64,000 nt of DNA, from NCBI RefSeq assembly GCF_900156025.1, contig NZ_FTMO01000002.1, positions 1 to 64,000 of the forward strand, in the 5' to 3' direction. The position numbers and the translations under genes are program-made. Shown piece by piece: positions 8,777 to 16,626 of this stretch (positions are counted from its first letter, which is position 1; every line of letters starts with the position of its first letter). Source of the stretch: Allobosea sp. TND4EK4. GTDB taxonomy: Bacteria > Pseudomonadota > Alphaproteobacteria > Rhizobiales > Beijerinckiaceae. Below the pieces are notes generated by a model. The model was not told the origin of the DNA. It saw only the letters and a program-made list of their open reading frames with translations, and ran no database searches.

Positions 8777-9598
8777 ATGACCGGTTCCGGCACCGACCGC
8801 ACCCGCCCTGCCATCCAGGCCCCCGCCCCCGTCGTCATCTTAGTCGAGCCGCAGCTTGCCGAGAATATCGGCATGTGCGCTCGTGCGATGGCGAATTTCG
8901 GCCTCTCCGAGCTGCGCCTCGTCGCTCCGCGCGATGGCTGGCCGACCGGTGGAGGCCTGAAGAAGGGCGCGACGGCAGCCGCCTCCGGCGCAACCTACAT
9001 TCTCGACAATGCCCGTCTCTTCGACACCGCCGCCGAGGCGGTCGCCGATCTCAACCACGTCCTGGCGACAACGGCGCGCGAGCGCGGCCAGATGAAGCGT
9101 GTCTTCACGCCGGCCGAGGCCATGCCGGACATCGCCGGCCGCATCGGCGCGGGCGAGCGTGTCGGCATCCTCTACGGACGCGAGCGCATCGGTCTCACCA
9201 ATGAGGAGATCAGCCTGGCCGATGCGATCCTGACCTTCCCGGTCAACCCCGCCTTCGCCTCGCTGAACCTCGCCCAGGCCGTGCTTCTCAACGGTTATGA
9301 GTGGTTCAGGGCGACGGGCGGAGAGCCACCCTTCCGCGAAGCCAATCTCTCGCCACCGGCGCAGCGCGAAATGATCTTCTCGCTGTTCGACTATCTCGAG
9401 GCCGAGCTCGACCTCTGCGGCTTCTTCCCGCCCGGCAAGAAGCCGGTCATGACCGCCAATCTCCGCGACATCCTGCACCGGCTCGACCTGACCGAGCAGG
9501 AGGCGCGGACCCTGCGCGGCGTCTTCAAGTCGCTGGTCGAGGGACCGAGGAAGGCGCGGCTGCTGGCGCGCCAGCAGGGCGGCGACCCCGAGGCATGA
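8777..9598 (+). CDS. trmJ: tRNA (cytidine/uridine-2'-O-)-methyltransferase, TrmJ family
   Basis: TrmJ is a SPOUT-class SAM-dependent enzyme that 2'-O-methylates position 32 of the tRNA anticodon loop. The 273-residue protein carries the SpoU motif 1 LVEPQLAENIGMCARAMANF near residue 20, motif 2 GILYGRERIGLTNEE near 130 and motif 3 FPVNPAFASLNLAQAV near 152, which includes the knot-forming SAM loop. The C-terminal helical extension matches TrmJ rather than TrmL. Start taken at the ATG 8777 (MTGSGTDRT), which gives a short disordered lead into the knot domain. Confidence 0.94.
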   Translation: MTGSGTDRTRPAIQAPAPVVILVEPQLAENIGMCARAMANFGLSELRLVAPRDGWPTGGGLKKGATAAASGATYILDNARLFDTAAEAVADLNHVLATTARERGQMKRVFTPAEAMPDIAGRIGAGERVGILYGRERIGLTNEEISLADAILTFPVNPAFASLNLAQAVLLNGYEWFRATGGEPPFREANLSPPAQREMIFSLFDYLEAELDLCGFFPPGKKPVMTANLRDILHRLDLTEQEARTLRGVFKSLVEGPRKARLLARQQGGDPEA

Positions 9599-9625
9599 AA
9601 AAAGGCCGGCTCCGAAGAGCCGGCC
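9598..9625 (-). terminator. intrinsic terminator of the TonB-dependent receptor gene
   Basis: A perfect 9-bp stem ggccggctc / gagccggcc with a CGAA loop spans 9604-9625. Six adenines at 9598-9603 become a U-tract when read leftward, so it terminates transcription of the receptor gene that stops at 9659. The A-run includes the last base of the trmJ stop codon. Confidence 0.9.
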
Positions 9626-9658
9626 TCGGCGGACCGGGAGGGTCTCGAAGCGACCCGG

Positions 9659-11923
9659 TCAGAACTGGTACTTCAGCGTCGCCTTCACCGTACGGCCTGG
9701 CTCGCTGTAATAGTCGCGCGCCTGGGGGCGCGAGAGCGGGACGTTGACCGCGTCGAAGTACTTCCTGTCGAAGATATTGTAGACGCCGACCTGCAGTTCA
9801 AGATCGGCGATCTGCGGCATCGGCCTCCACCAGGCCGAGGCGTTGAAGATCGCATAGCCCGGGGCCTTGAAGCCCGTATCGGTGCCGGAGAGGGCGACGT
9901 CGTCGCGCTTGCCTGCGAGCTTGGTCGAGACCTCCGCGCCCCAGTTCTCGGTCCCGTAGGCGACCGCGACGATGCCCTGCATCGGCGGGATCGAGTTCAG
10001 GAATGTGTCGTCGGTCTTGTTCATGCCGCGCGTATAGGCGAATGAGCCGCGCACCAGCCAGTTCGGCGCGAAGGCATACTGCCCATTGACCTCTACGCCC
10101 TGGATTTCAGCGCGCGGAATATTGCGGTAGCCGGTGATGCCACCCTGCGGATAGAGCCCGCCGGCCGGGGCCACCTGATAGGTGTCGATGAAGTTGCGGT
10201 AGTTGGTGTGGAAATAGGTCACCGAACCGCCGAGTTGCTTGTCGCCGAAGCGCAACCCCACATCGACGCCATTGCCCAGTTCAGGGCGCAGATTCGGGTT
10301 GCCCGTGCGCAGATAGGTGCCCACCGCGCCGAAGCGCCCGTAAAGCTCGTTGGCCGTAGGCGCCCGGAAGCTCTTCGACCATTGCGCGAAGAGCGTCACG
10401 TCCTTCACCCAGGGCGCGTTCTTCAGCAGGTCGTATTCGAGCCTGACGCGCGGAGACCAGGCCGAGTCGCTGGAGCCAGCCGGCAGGCTGGTGGGCGCCG
10501 ACCCGCCCGAGAAGTAGGACGCCGTGAACTGCGGCTTCTCCTGATACCAGTCGTAGCGCAGGCCGGGCGTGATCCGGAGCCGGTCCTGCAGCAGGCCGAT
10601 CTCGTCATGCAGATAGAAGCCGGCGAGCTTGCCGTCGACATCCGGCTGGTCGGCCTGGTTGGTGTGCAGGTTGTTGCAGGCGGTGAAGGCGCCCGTATAC
10701 GGACGGCGGCAATTGTCGACGCCGGCCGAATACTGCTCCAGGGTCGACATCCTGAGTTCGGTCCCGGCCGTGAACTTGTGGGAGAAGGCGCCCGTGCTGA
10801 AGCTCTTCAGCACATGGCCGTTGAAGCCATAGGCGTTCTCGACATTGGAGTTGTCGCGGCCATAGGGCCCGATCACGCTGGTATAGCGATAGGCCGAGAC
10901 CAGATCGTCCCGCCGCAGCCGCTGCCAGTAGAGCTGCGCATGCGCCTCGTCGAAAATCGAGCCCGGCAGCTTGTAGTCGTAGCTCAGCGAGACGCGGTTG
11001 CGCTCGACATCCTCGCCGGTCTGGTAGGCGCCGGGCCGGAAATTGCCGGTGAGCGAGACGGTGTTGGTGCGGATCTGGGTGCGGTCGGCCCGCTTGAAGA
11101 ACTCGCCGGTGATCCCGAAGCGATGCACCTGGTCGACATAGTGATAGACCTTGCCCAGCACGTTGTACTGGTTGAAGTCGCTCGGGTTCGGCGCCGTGCG
11201 CGAAGCGCCGATGGTCTTGATGTTGCCCTTGCTGTCGACCTCGTGACCGTCGCGGAAGCCGCCCTGCAGCAGGAACCAGGTGTTGTTCAGCCGCGCGGCG
11301 GTCGCTCCACTGCCGAACCAGGCACGGTCCGTGCTGTCATAGCCGGTCTTGGCCAGGGCCCCGAAGGACCGGCCGTTGCGGATCAGGTCTTCCGGATCGA
11401 GCGTGCGCACGGCGAGCGCGCCGCCCAGCGCGCCGCTGCCCAGCGTCGCGCCGCCGCCGCCGCCGCGCAGCAGGTCGAGCGTCGACAGCGAATCGAAGTC
11501 GAAGGCGTTCTGGGCGCCACGATTGATGCGCGTATCGACCAGGAAGGGCTGGCGGATGCCATCGACCGTCGTCAGCACGCGCGCGCCGTCGAGCCCGCGG
11601 ATGTTGAGCGAGTTGGTGGCGCGGTTGAAGGTGATGCCGGCTTCGACGCGGTTGGACAGGTCCGTCAGGCTCTGCACCTGCTCGCGGTCGAGTTCCTGGC
11701 GCGTCACCCGCGTGGTCGTCGGCCCGTTGAGCAGCACGCCGCCCGGCCGCCCTTCCCCCTGCACGGTGATCTGGTCGAGCACCACCGGCGCGGCCCCCGC
11801 CGGGTTGGCGGCGGCCGCGCCGCGCGCCGTGCTCTGTTGTGCCTGCGCGGCAGAAGGCAGCAGCGCCAGCATCAAGGTCCCCAGCGCCACGCCCCCGCGC
11901 AGCTTGTCGAAATGTCCGCCCAT
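9659..11923 (-). CDS. TonB-dependent haem/haemoglobin-type outer-membrane receptor
   Basis: The 754-residue product has a signal peptide ending near AQAQQ, a plug domain (ITVQGEGRPGG, then TDLSNRVEAGITFNRATNSLNIRG written in part as NIRGLDGARV near residue 110) and a 22-strand barrel ending in the canonical aromatic KYQF. The motifs SFRAPTANELYGRF (about 517) and GNPNLRPE are the FRAP and NPNL signatures of haem/haemoglobin receptors such as HmuR and HemR. It would import haem iron with TonB-ExbBD, which are not in the window, nor is a haem ABC importer. Start is the ATG at 11923; the AT-rich region upstream probably carries the iron-responsive control. Confidence 0.92.
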   Translation of the reverse strand: MGGHFDKLRGGVALGTLMLALLPSAAQAQQSTARGAAAANPAGAAPVVLDQITVQGEGRPGGVLLNGPTTTRVTRQELDREQVQSLTDLSNRVEAGITFNRATNSLNIRGLDGARVLTTVDGIRQPFLVDTRINRGAQNAFDFDSLSTLDLLRGGGGGATLGSGALGGALAVRTLDPEDLIRNGRSFGALAKTGYDSTDRAWFGSGATAARLNNTWFLLQGGFRDGHEVDSKGNIKTIGASRTAPNPSDFNQYNVLGKVYHYVDQVHRFGITGEFFKRADRTQIRTNTVSLTGNFRPGAYQTGEDVERNRVSLSYDYKLPGSIFDEAHAQLYWQRLRRDDLVSAYRYTSVIGPYGRDNSNVENAYGFNGHVLKSFSTGAFSHKFTAGTELRMSTLEQYSAGVDNCRRPYTGAFTACNNLHTNQADQPDVDGKLAGFYLHDEIGLLQDRLRITPGLRYDWYQEKPQFTASYFSGGSAPTSLPAGSSDSAWSPRVRLEYDLLKNAPWVKDVTLFAQWSKSFRAPTANELYGRFGAVGTYLRTGNPNLRPELGNGVDVGLRFGDKQLGGSVTYFHTNYRNFIDTYQVAPAGGLYPQGGITGYRNIPRAEIQGVEVNGQYAFAPNWLVRGSFAYTRGMNKTDDTFLNSIPPMQGIVAVAYGTENWGAEVSTKLAGKRDDVALSGTDTGFKAPGYAIFNASAWWRPMPQIADLELQVGVYNIFDRKYFDAVNVPLSRPQARDYYSEPGRTVKATLKYQF

Positions 11924-12227
11924 CGCCCGGTCCCGTCTTCGCCGGGCCGCGATCAACTGACCGGCCCGTCGAATTTAAAATGAGTATAAACAATGCCTTA
12001 TGTTTCATCATCAGGCTAGATTGCCATATTGTCGGCAATATTGACTGTCAATTACTGAATCACTTGGAGCGAAACTATAGAATTGGTCCAAAAAATAACT
12101 ATTCTAATGTAGAACTGGCGTAGTGAGCTCTGCTCGCGCGGGCGCCTCCCAAGGTCGTGATCGCTTGTCGCTCCGATTTCCACGCCGCAGCCATTGCCTG
12201 ACGGCCGGCGAGCGGCATCTTCATGTC
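11924..12227. promoter_or_regulatory. AT-rich intergenic region between the receptor and the amine oxidase genes
   Basis: About 150 bases here are strikingly AT-rich against the surrounding high-GC DNA. Three dyads are visible: ATTGCC-N8-GGCAAT at 12020-12039, TTGAC-T-GTCAA at 12041-12051 and TTCTA-N3-TAGAA at 12102-12114. The divergent arrangement means that they could serve either gene, but the iron-regulated receptor is the likelier target. Half-sites resemble those of rhizobial iron regulators, although the order of the TTCTA/TAGAA halves is inverted relative to the published Irr element, so no regulator is assigned. Confidence 0.6.
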
Positions 12228-13559
12228 ATGAATCGCCGCTACGCCCCGCTCGACAGACGCATGGTCCTGACCGGAGGCGCCGCCATGGCCGCTGGGTTCG
12301 CGATAGCCGGGCGGGCGAAGGCGGCCGATATCGATGTCGTCATCATCGGGGCCGGCGCGGCCGGCCTCGCAGCCGGCCATGCGCTGAAGGCAGCCGGCCG
12401 CAGCGCGGTGATCCTCGAGGCTCGCGGGCGTGTCGGCGGGCGGGCCTGGACCGACACGACGCTCGGGCCGTCCTATGATGCCGGTGCGATGTATATCCAC
12501 TGGGCGGAGCGCAATCCCTGGGCGACGATCGCCCGCGATCTCGGCGTGCAGACCACATCCGAATCCTGGGGCGGCGGTTTTCGTGCCTTCGCCGACGGCA
12601 ATCCGATGCCGGCGGACGACCGCAGGCGCCGCCGCGAGGCCTTTCGCCAGATCGACCGGAAGCTGGAGACGGCGGATATCTCCAGCCGCGACCTCTCGGT
12701 GGCCGAGTTGCTCGGCGATCTCGCCCCGGAGACGGCGCCGGTCGCCGCCTCCGGCCTGCTGCTCTCGATCGGCGAGGAAGCGGACCGTATCTCGGCGCGG
12801 GACTATCAGCGCCTCTGGGCGGGCGACGACCTCTTGGTGCCGAGCGGCTATGGCAATCTGGTTGCCCGGCACGCCGAAGGGCTGGACATCCGCCTGAACC
12901 AGCCGGTCGAGGCGATCCGCTGGGACGGGCCGCGCGTCTCCGTCACCACGCCCACGGGCACGATCGAGGCGCGGTCCTGCATCCTCACCGTCCCCATCGG
13001 CGTGCTCAAGGCCGGCACGATCCGTTTCACGCCCGCGCTGCCGCCGGCCACCGAGGCTGCGCTCGCCGGCCTGCGGATGGGCGCCCTGACCAAGATCGCG
13101 CTGAAGGTGGTGGGCGACCGCTTCGACATCGCGCCCGGCACGACCCTGATCGAATCGGGCAAGCCTGAGCAGTTGATCAGCTTCGAGATGTATCCGGACG
13201 GGAAAGACCTCGTCATCGGCTATTGCGGCGGCGATTTCGCCCGCCGCCTGTCCGAAGCGGGGCCGGACGCCGCGCGCCAGCATGCGACGGATCTGCTGGC
13301 CCGGATGATCGGCGGCGATTTTCGCGCCGCGGTGAAGGCCGTCTCCTTCCCGGCCTGGTGGACGGACCCTTTCGCCAAGGGTTCCTATTCCGTCTGCCTG
13401 CCGGGCCACGAGGCCGCGCGCGAGGCGCTGGCGCAACCGATCGGCGGCAAGCTGCTGATCGCAGGCGAGGCGACGGCCGGCGGCGGGGCGATGACGGTCG
13501 GCGGCGCGACCCTGGCCGGGCGTGCGGCGGCCGGTACGTTGCTGAAGCTGAAGGCCTGA
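12228..13559 (+). CDS. Tat-exported flavin-containing amine oxidase
   Basis: The 443-residue protein starts at the ATG 12228 (MNRRYAPLDRRMVLTGG) and has a twin-arginine leader: DRRMVLTGG, a hydrophobic stretch and cleavage near GRAKAAD. The FAD dinucleotide motif VIIGAGAAGLAAGHALKAAG is at about 41-60, followed by GRVGGRAWT, and the C-terminal GEATAGGGAMTVGGATLAG closes the FAD site; this is the monoamine oxidase/polyamine oxidase family. Folded with FAD in the cytoplasm, it would work in the periplasm on amines or amino acids. The substrate is unknown. It diverges from the haem receptor gene. Confidence 0.93.
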   Translation: MNRRYAPLDRRMVLTGGAAMAAGFAIAGRAKAADIDVVIIGAGAAGLAAGHALKAAGRSAVILEARGRVGGRAWTDTTLGPSYDAGAMYIHWAERNPWATIARDLGVQTTSESWGGGFRAFADGNPMPADDRRRRREAFRQIDRKLETADISSRDLSVAELLGDLAPETAPVAASGLLLSIGEEADRISARDYQRLWAGDDLLVPSGYGNLVARHAEGLDIRLNQPVEAIRWDGPRVSVTTPTGTIEARSCILTVPIGVLKAGTIRFTPALPPATEAALAGLRMGALTKIALKVVGDRFDIAPGTTLIESGKPEQLISFEMYPDGKDLVIGYCGGDFARRLSEAGPDAARQHATDLLARMIGGDFRAAVKAVSFPAWWTDPFAKGSYSVCLPGHEAAREALAQPIGGKLLIAGEATAGGGAMTVGGATLAGRAAAGTLLKLKA

Positions 13560-13569
13560 CGCGCCCGCC

Positions 13570-14502
13570 TCACCTCGCCGAGAGGTCGAGCTCCCAGGTC
13601 TCGCCGACCAGGTCCTGCCCGAAGGAGTGGTGGCGCTCCGTGGCGACGAGCCTGAAGCCCTGCGCCGCGTAGATGGCGCGGGCGGCGTGCAGGATATCGT
13701 TGGTCCACAGCACCATGCGCCGATAGCCCGCGGCGCGCGCGAAGCCGATCGCCTCCGCCACCAGCCGCTTGCCGAGGCCCAGCCCCTGCGCGCGCTTCTC
13801 GACGAGGACGAGCCGGAGCTTCGCCGTCTGCTCATCGGCCTCGACGACGAAGGCCGACCCGGCCGGGCTGCCCTCGAGATCGGCGATGAAACAGCGTTCG
13901 CGGCCCGGCTTGAACTCGCGCAGGAATCGGGCGGCGATCTCGGCCACGAGCGCCTCGAAGCCGATGTCCCAGCCATAATCCTGCGCATAGAGCCGGCCAT
14001 GGGCCCCGATCACCCAGCCCATGTCGCCGGGACGGTGCTCGCGGATCGCGATTGCCCGTTCGGCCCGCCCGCCTGCGAGCAGCGCCTCGGTATCGGCGAG
14101 CGCCGCGACCAGCCGCTCGCTCTCCGGCGCGGAGAGGCGCTCGAGGATGGCCTCCGCCTGCGCCCGCGAAGCGCTCTCCAGCGTTCCGAAGACCGCCCGC
14201 CCCTGCTCGGTCAATGCGAGGCCAAAGGCGCGACCATCCGCCTGCGAGCGCTGCCGGACGAGCCATCGCTTGCCCTCGAAGCGCTTCAGGATGCGGGAAA
14301 GATAGGCGGGGTCGAGCGCGAGCGCCTGCGCCAGCTCCCCGGCCCGCCAGTCGTCGCGCTGAGCCAGCTCGTAGAGCACCCGCGCCTCCGTCAGCGTGAA
14401 GCCCGAGCCATGCAGGTTGCCGCCGAGCGCGCCGACCCCGCGCGTGTGGAAGCGGTTGAAACGGCGGATCGCCGCGACCGCCGGTGGTTCGTTGTCCGCC
14501 AT
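13570..14502 (-). CDS. MarR-type regulator fused to a GNAT acetyltransferase
   Basis: The 310-residue protein starts at the ATG 14502 (MADNEPPAV). Residues about 8-150 form a MarR winged-helix domain (LTEARVLYELAQRD, then LDPAYLSRILKRFEGKRW as recognition helix and RSQADGRAFGLALT wing). Residues about 160-310 form a GNAT domain with acetyl-CoA motif RAQGLGLGKRLVAEAI. This two-domain architecture is widespread in bacteria; targets are rarely known. It is convergent with the amine oxidase gene (10-base gap) and reads away from murI, so a local regulatory role over either cannot be deduced. Confidence 0.92.
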   Translation of the reverse strand: MADNEPPAVAAIRRFNRFHTRGVGALGGNLHGSGFTLTEARVLYELAQRDDWRAGELAQALALDPAYLSRILKRFEGKRWLVRQRSQADGRAFGLALTEQGRAVFGTLESASRAQAEAILERLSAPESERLVAALADTEALLAGGRAERAIAIREHRPGDMGWVIGAHGRLYAQDYGWDIGFEALVAEIAARFLREFKPGRERCFIADLEGSPAGSAFVVEADEQTAKLRLVLVEKRAQGLGLGKRLVAEAIGFARAAGYRRMVLWTNDILHAARAIYAAQGFRLVATERHHSFGQDLVGETWELDLSAR

Positions 14503-14639
14503 GCCGCGGCCCTCCCACGCCAGGGCATCGTATATAGTGGACGGAGTCAATCAAATTGAGAGACCCGGCTTGGCCGCATGTTGACGCTCGCTTAACGCCT
14601 CTCTGGCGCAATCGCGCTTTGATGTTTCGCGGCGCGCTC

Positions 14640-15500
14640 ATGCAGGTCGATCTTCTCGCCGGGACGGGCTACCGCCCACTGGCTCTTCCCCGCACCCAGC
14701 CGACCCTTCTCGTCTTCGATTCCGGATTGGGCGGGCTCACGGTCCTTGCGCGGCTGACGCAGGCCTGTCCCCACGCCAATATCGTCTACGCCGCCGACGA
14801 TGCCGGCTTTCCCTATGGCCGGCTGAGCGAAGCCGAACTCGTGGCGCGGACGCTGGCCGTGATGGAGCGGCTGGTCGAGCGCTTCCATCCCGATCTTGCG
14901 GTCATCGCCTGCAACACCGCCTCGACCTTGGTCCTGCCGGCGTTGCGGGCTCGCTTCGGCATCCCCTTCGTCGGCACCGTGCCCGCGATCAAGCCCGGAG
15001 CCATGGCGACGCGCAGCGGGCTGATCTCCGTTCTGGCGACGCCCGGCACCGTTGCACGCGACTACACCCGCGAATTGATCGGGACCTATGCCACCGCCCA
15101 CCACGTCACCCTGGTGGGCGCGACGCGTCTCGCCGGCCTCGCGGAGAGCGCGCTGAAGGGGGAGCCGGTCGATGACGAGGTCGTGCGCGCCGAGATCGCG
15201 CCCTGCTTCATCGAGGCTCACGGCCGGCGCACCGATGTCGTCACGCTCTCCTGCACGCATTACCCGCTGCTGCTGGAGCGGATGAAGCGCCTCGCACCCT
15301 GGCCCGTGACCTGGATCGACCCGGCCCCGGCCATCGCCCGCCGCGTGGCCGACCTTCTCGGCCCGGCGGCCCCGCTGCTCCCGCCCGAATCCACCGCCGT
15401 CTTCACCAGCGGCGGCGGATTGAGCGCCCCCTTGCGCATCGCGCTGGCGGGCTACGGCCTCGCCCAGGTCACGATCGAGCCGATCCCGCTGGCCGCCTGA
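14640..15500 (+). CDS. murI: glutamate racemase
   Basis: MurI makes D-glutamate for peptidoglycan. The product has 286 residues from the ATG at 14640; an ATG at 14622 is equally possible and neither has a clear ribosome-binding site. The catalytic set is intact: Asp27 in VFDSGLGGLTVL, Cys91 in IACNTAST and Cys205 in LSCTHYPLL. YAADDAGFPYG near 50 is the conserved substrate-side loop. It reads toward rpsD, but a candidate promoter and leader separate the two, so they are probably independent. Confidence 0.95.
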   Translation: MQVDLLAGTGYRPLALPRTQPTLLVFDSGLGGLTVLARLTQACPHANIVYAADDAGFPYGRLSEAELVARTLAVMERLVERFHPDLAVIACNTASTLVLPALRARFGIPFVGTVPAIKPGAMATRSGLISVLATPGTVARDYTRELIGTYATAHHVTLVGATRLAGLAESALKGEPVDDEVVRAEIAPCFIEAHGRRTDVVTLSCTHYPLLLERMKRLAPWPVTWIDPAPAIARRVADLLGPAAPLLPPESTAVFTSGGGLSAPLRIALAGYGLAQVTIEPIPLAA

Positions 15501-15592
15501 GGCCCTCTCCCTTGGGACAGTCTGCCGGCGATCGCGCCCTCGCCACCGCCATCGCGGCGACCGACCGGTCCAGGCACGGTCCTTTGCCGGAT

Positions 15593-15620
15593 TTGACTTC
15601 GCGAGTGGCTTGCGCCATAT
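15593..15620 (+). promoter_or_regulatory. candidate promoter of rpsD
   Basis: TTGACT at 15593-15598 and CCATAT ending at 15620 are spaced like the -35 and -10 elements of a housekeeping alphaproteobacterial promoter. Transcription would start near 15627, directly before the hairpin leader. Confidence 0.5.
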
Positions 15621-15629
15621 CGCCCTCCA

Positions 15630-15725
15630 GTCGCGCGGCTCCTTACGGGGCCGCGTGACTTTTTCCGCACCCGCGATCCGCTCTCCTTCGGGAGCCGGAT
15701 CTGTCGCCCCGGCCCGATGCCGGGG
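15630..15725 (+). promoter_or_regulatory. three-hairpin 5' leader of rpsD with terminator-like first stem
   Basis: Hairpin 1 pairs gtcgcgcggc (15630-15639) with gccgcgtgac (15650-15659) with one mismatch and is followed by five Ts (15660-15664), so it looks like an intrinsic terminator placed 110 bases before the start codon. Hairpin 2 (15675-15701) pairs gatccg/cggatc and ctcc/ggag around a TTCG tetraloop. Hairpin 3 (15707-15725) is a perfect ccccggc/gccgggg stem. Because hairpin 1 follows the candidate promoter, it may act as an attenuator of rpsD; it could instead terminate murI transcripts. Confidence 0.55.
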
Positions 15726-15773
15726 AGCAGGAGGGCGCGGTCCTCACCTCGCGAACCTGAGAGGACACGCGAC

Positions 15774-16391
15774 ATGTCGAAGCGCCATGAGGCGAAATAC
15801 AAGATTGACCGCCGCCTCGGTCAGAACATCTGGGGCCGCCCGAAGTCCCCGGTCAACCGCCGCGAATACGGCCCCGGCCAGCACGGCCAGCGCCGCAAGG
15901 GCAAGCCGTCCGACTTCGGCACGCAGCTGCGCGCCAAGCAGAAGCTGAAGGGCTATTACGGCTCGATCTCCGAGAAGCAGTTCCGCCGCTACTACGCCGA
16001 GGCGATCCGCCTGAAGGGCGACTCGGGCGAGAACCTGATCGGCCTGCTCGAGCGCCGCCTGGACGCGGTGATCTACCGCGCCAAGTTCGTGCCGACTGTC
16101 TTCGCCGCCCGCCAGTTCGTCAACCACGGCCACATCACCGTGAACGGCAAGCGCGTCAACATCGCCTCCTACCAGGTCAAGCCGGGCGACGTGATCGCGG
16201 TCAAGGAGAGCTCGCGCCAGCTCGCCATCGTCATCGAGTCGGCCGCTCTCGCCGAGCGTGACGTGCCGGACTACATCGACGCCGACCACACCAAGTTCTC
16301 CGCCACCTACACCCGCACGCCGACGCTGACGGACGTGCCCTATGCGGTGCAGATGGAACCGAACCTGGTCATCGAGTTCTACTCGCGCTGA
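15774..16391 (+). CDS. rpsD: 30S ribosomal protein S4
   Basis: S4 is a primary 16S rRNA-binding protein that nucleates assembly of the 30S body and helps shape the decoding-site entry. The 205 residues from the ATG at 15774 ([16 protein letters not shown]) match the family length, and GAGAGGA upstream is the ribosome-binding site. The S4 RNA-binding domain begins near residue 94 ([20 protein letters not shown]) and includes [14 protein letters not shown]. The gene stands alone rather than in the alpha operon, as is usual in Rhizobiales. It has a structured leader upstream and hairpins downstream. Confidence 0.99.
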   Translation: MSKRHEAKYKIDRRLGQNIWGRPKSPVNRREYGPGQHGQRRKGKPSDFGTQLRAKQKLKGYYGSISEKQFRRYYAEAIRLKGDSGENLIGLLERRLDAVIYRAKFVPTVFAARQFVNHGHITVNGKRVNIASYQVKPGDVIAVKESSRQLAIVIESAALAERDVPDYIDADHTKFSATYTRTPTLTDVPYAVQMEPNLVIEFYSR

Positions 16392-16397
16392 TCGAAC

Positions 16398-16463
16398 GCA
16401 GGCGGGCCAAAAGGCCCGCCTGCCAGAGATATCCAAGGGGATGGCGAGCAATCGCCGTCCCCT
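16398..16463. terminator. two tandem hairpins after rpsD
   Basis: The first is a perfect 11-bp stem gcaggcgggcc / ggcccgcctgc with an AAAA loop (16398-16423). The second (16436-16463) pairs aggggatggcga with tcgccgtcccct with one wobble and a GCAA loop, followed by a weakly T-rich stretch. Together they probably end rpsD transcription. The 11-base left arm of the first hairpin recurs at 16473-16483. Confidence 0.75.
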
Positions 16464-16626
16464 TTCGCTTTCGCAGGCGGGCCTTCGGCGCACTTTCGGC
16501 TTGGCTGTTGAGCCTTTGCTTCGGCCGTCATACGCTCCCGATGCACAGCTCTCGAAACTGCGTAGGCTACTGCTCTCTATTTTCCTGTCGTACCCTGTAG
16601 ATGAACCCGCACGACCGAGGTGTCGA

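Noticed and set aside
10208-11983. 591-residue plus-strand open frame opposite the TonB-dependent receptor
   Set aside because: It has no signal, motif or ribosome-binding site and mirrors the receptor codons; the receptor reading shows FRAP/NPNL motifs and a terminator.
12102-12114. TTCTA-N3-TAGAA considered as a canonical Irr iron-control element
   Set aside because: The published element has the halves in the opposite order (TAGAA-N3-TTCTA type), so it is reported only as a dyad.
12099-14000. 633-residue minus-strand open frame across the amine oxidase and MarR-GNAT genes
   Set aside because: It spans two well-supported genes in other frames and is low-complexity Arg/Ser/Ala sequence.
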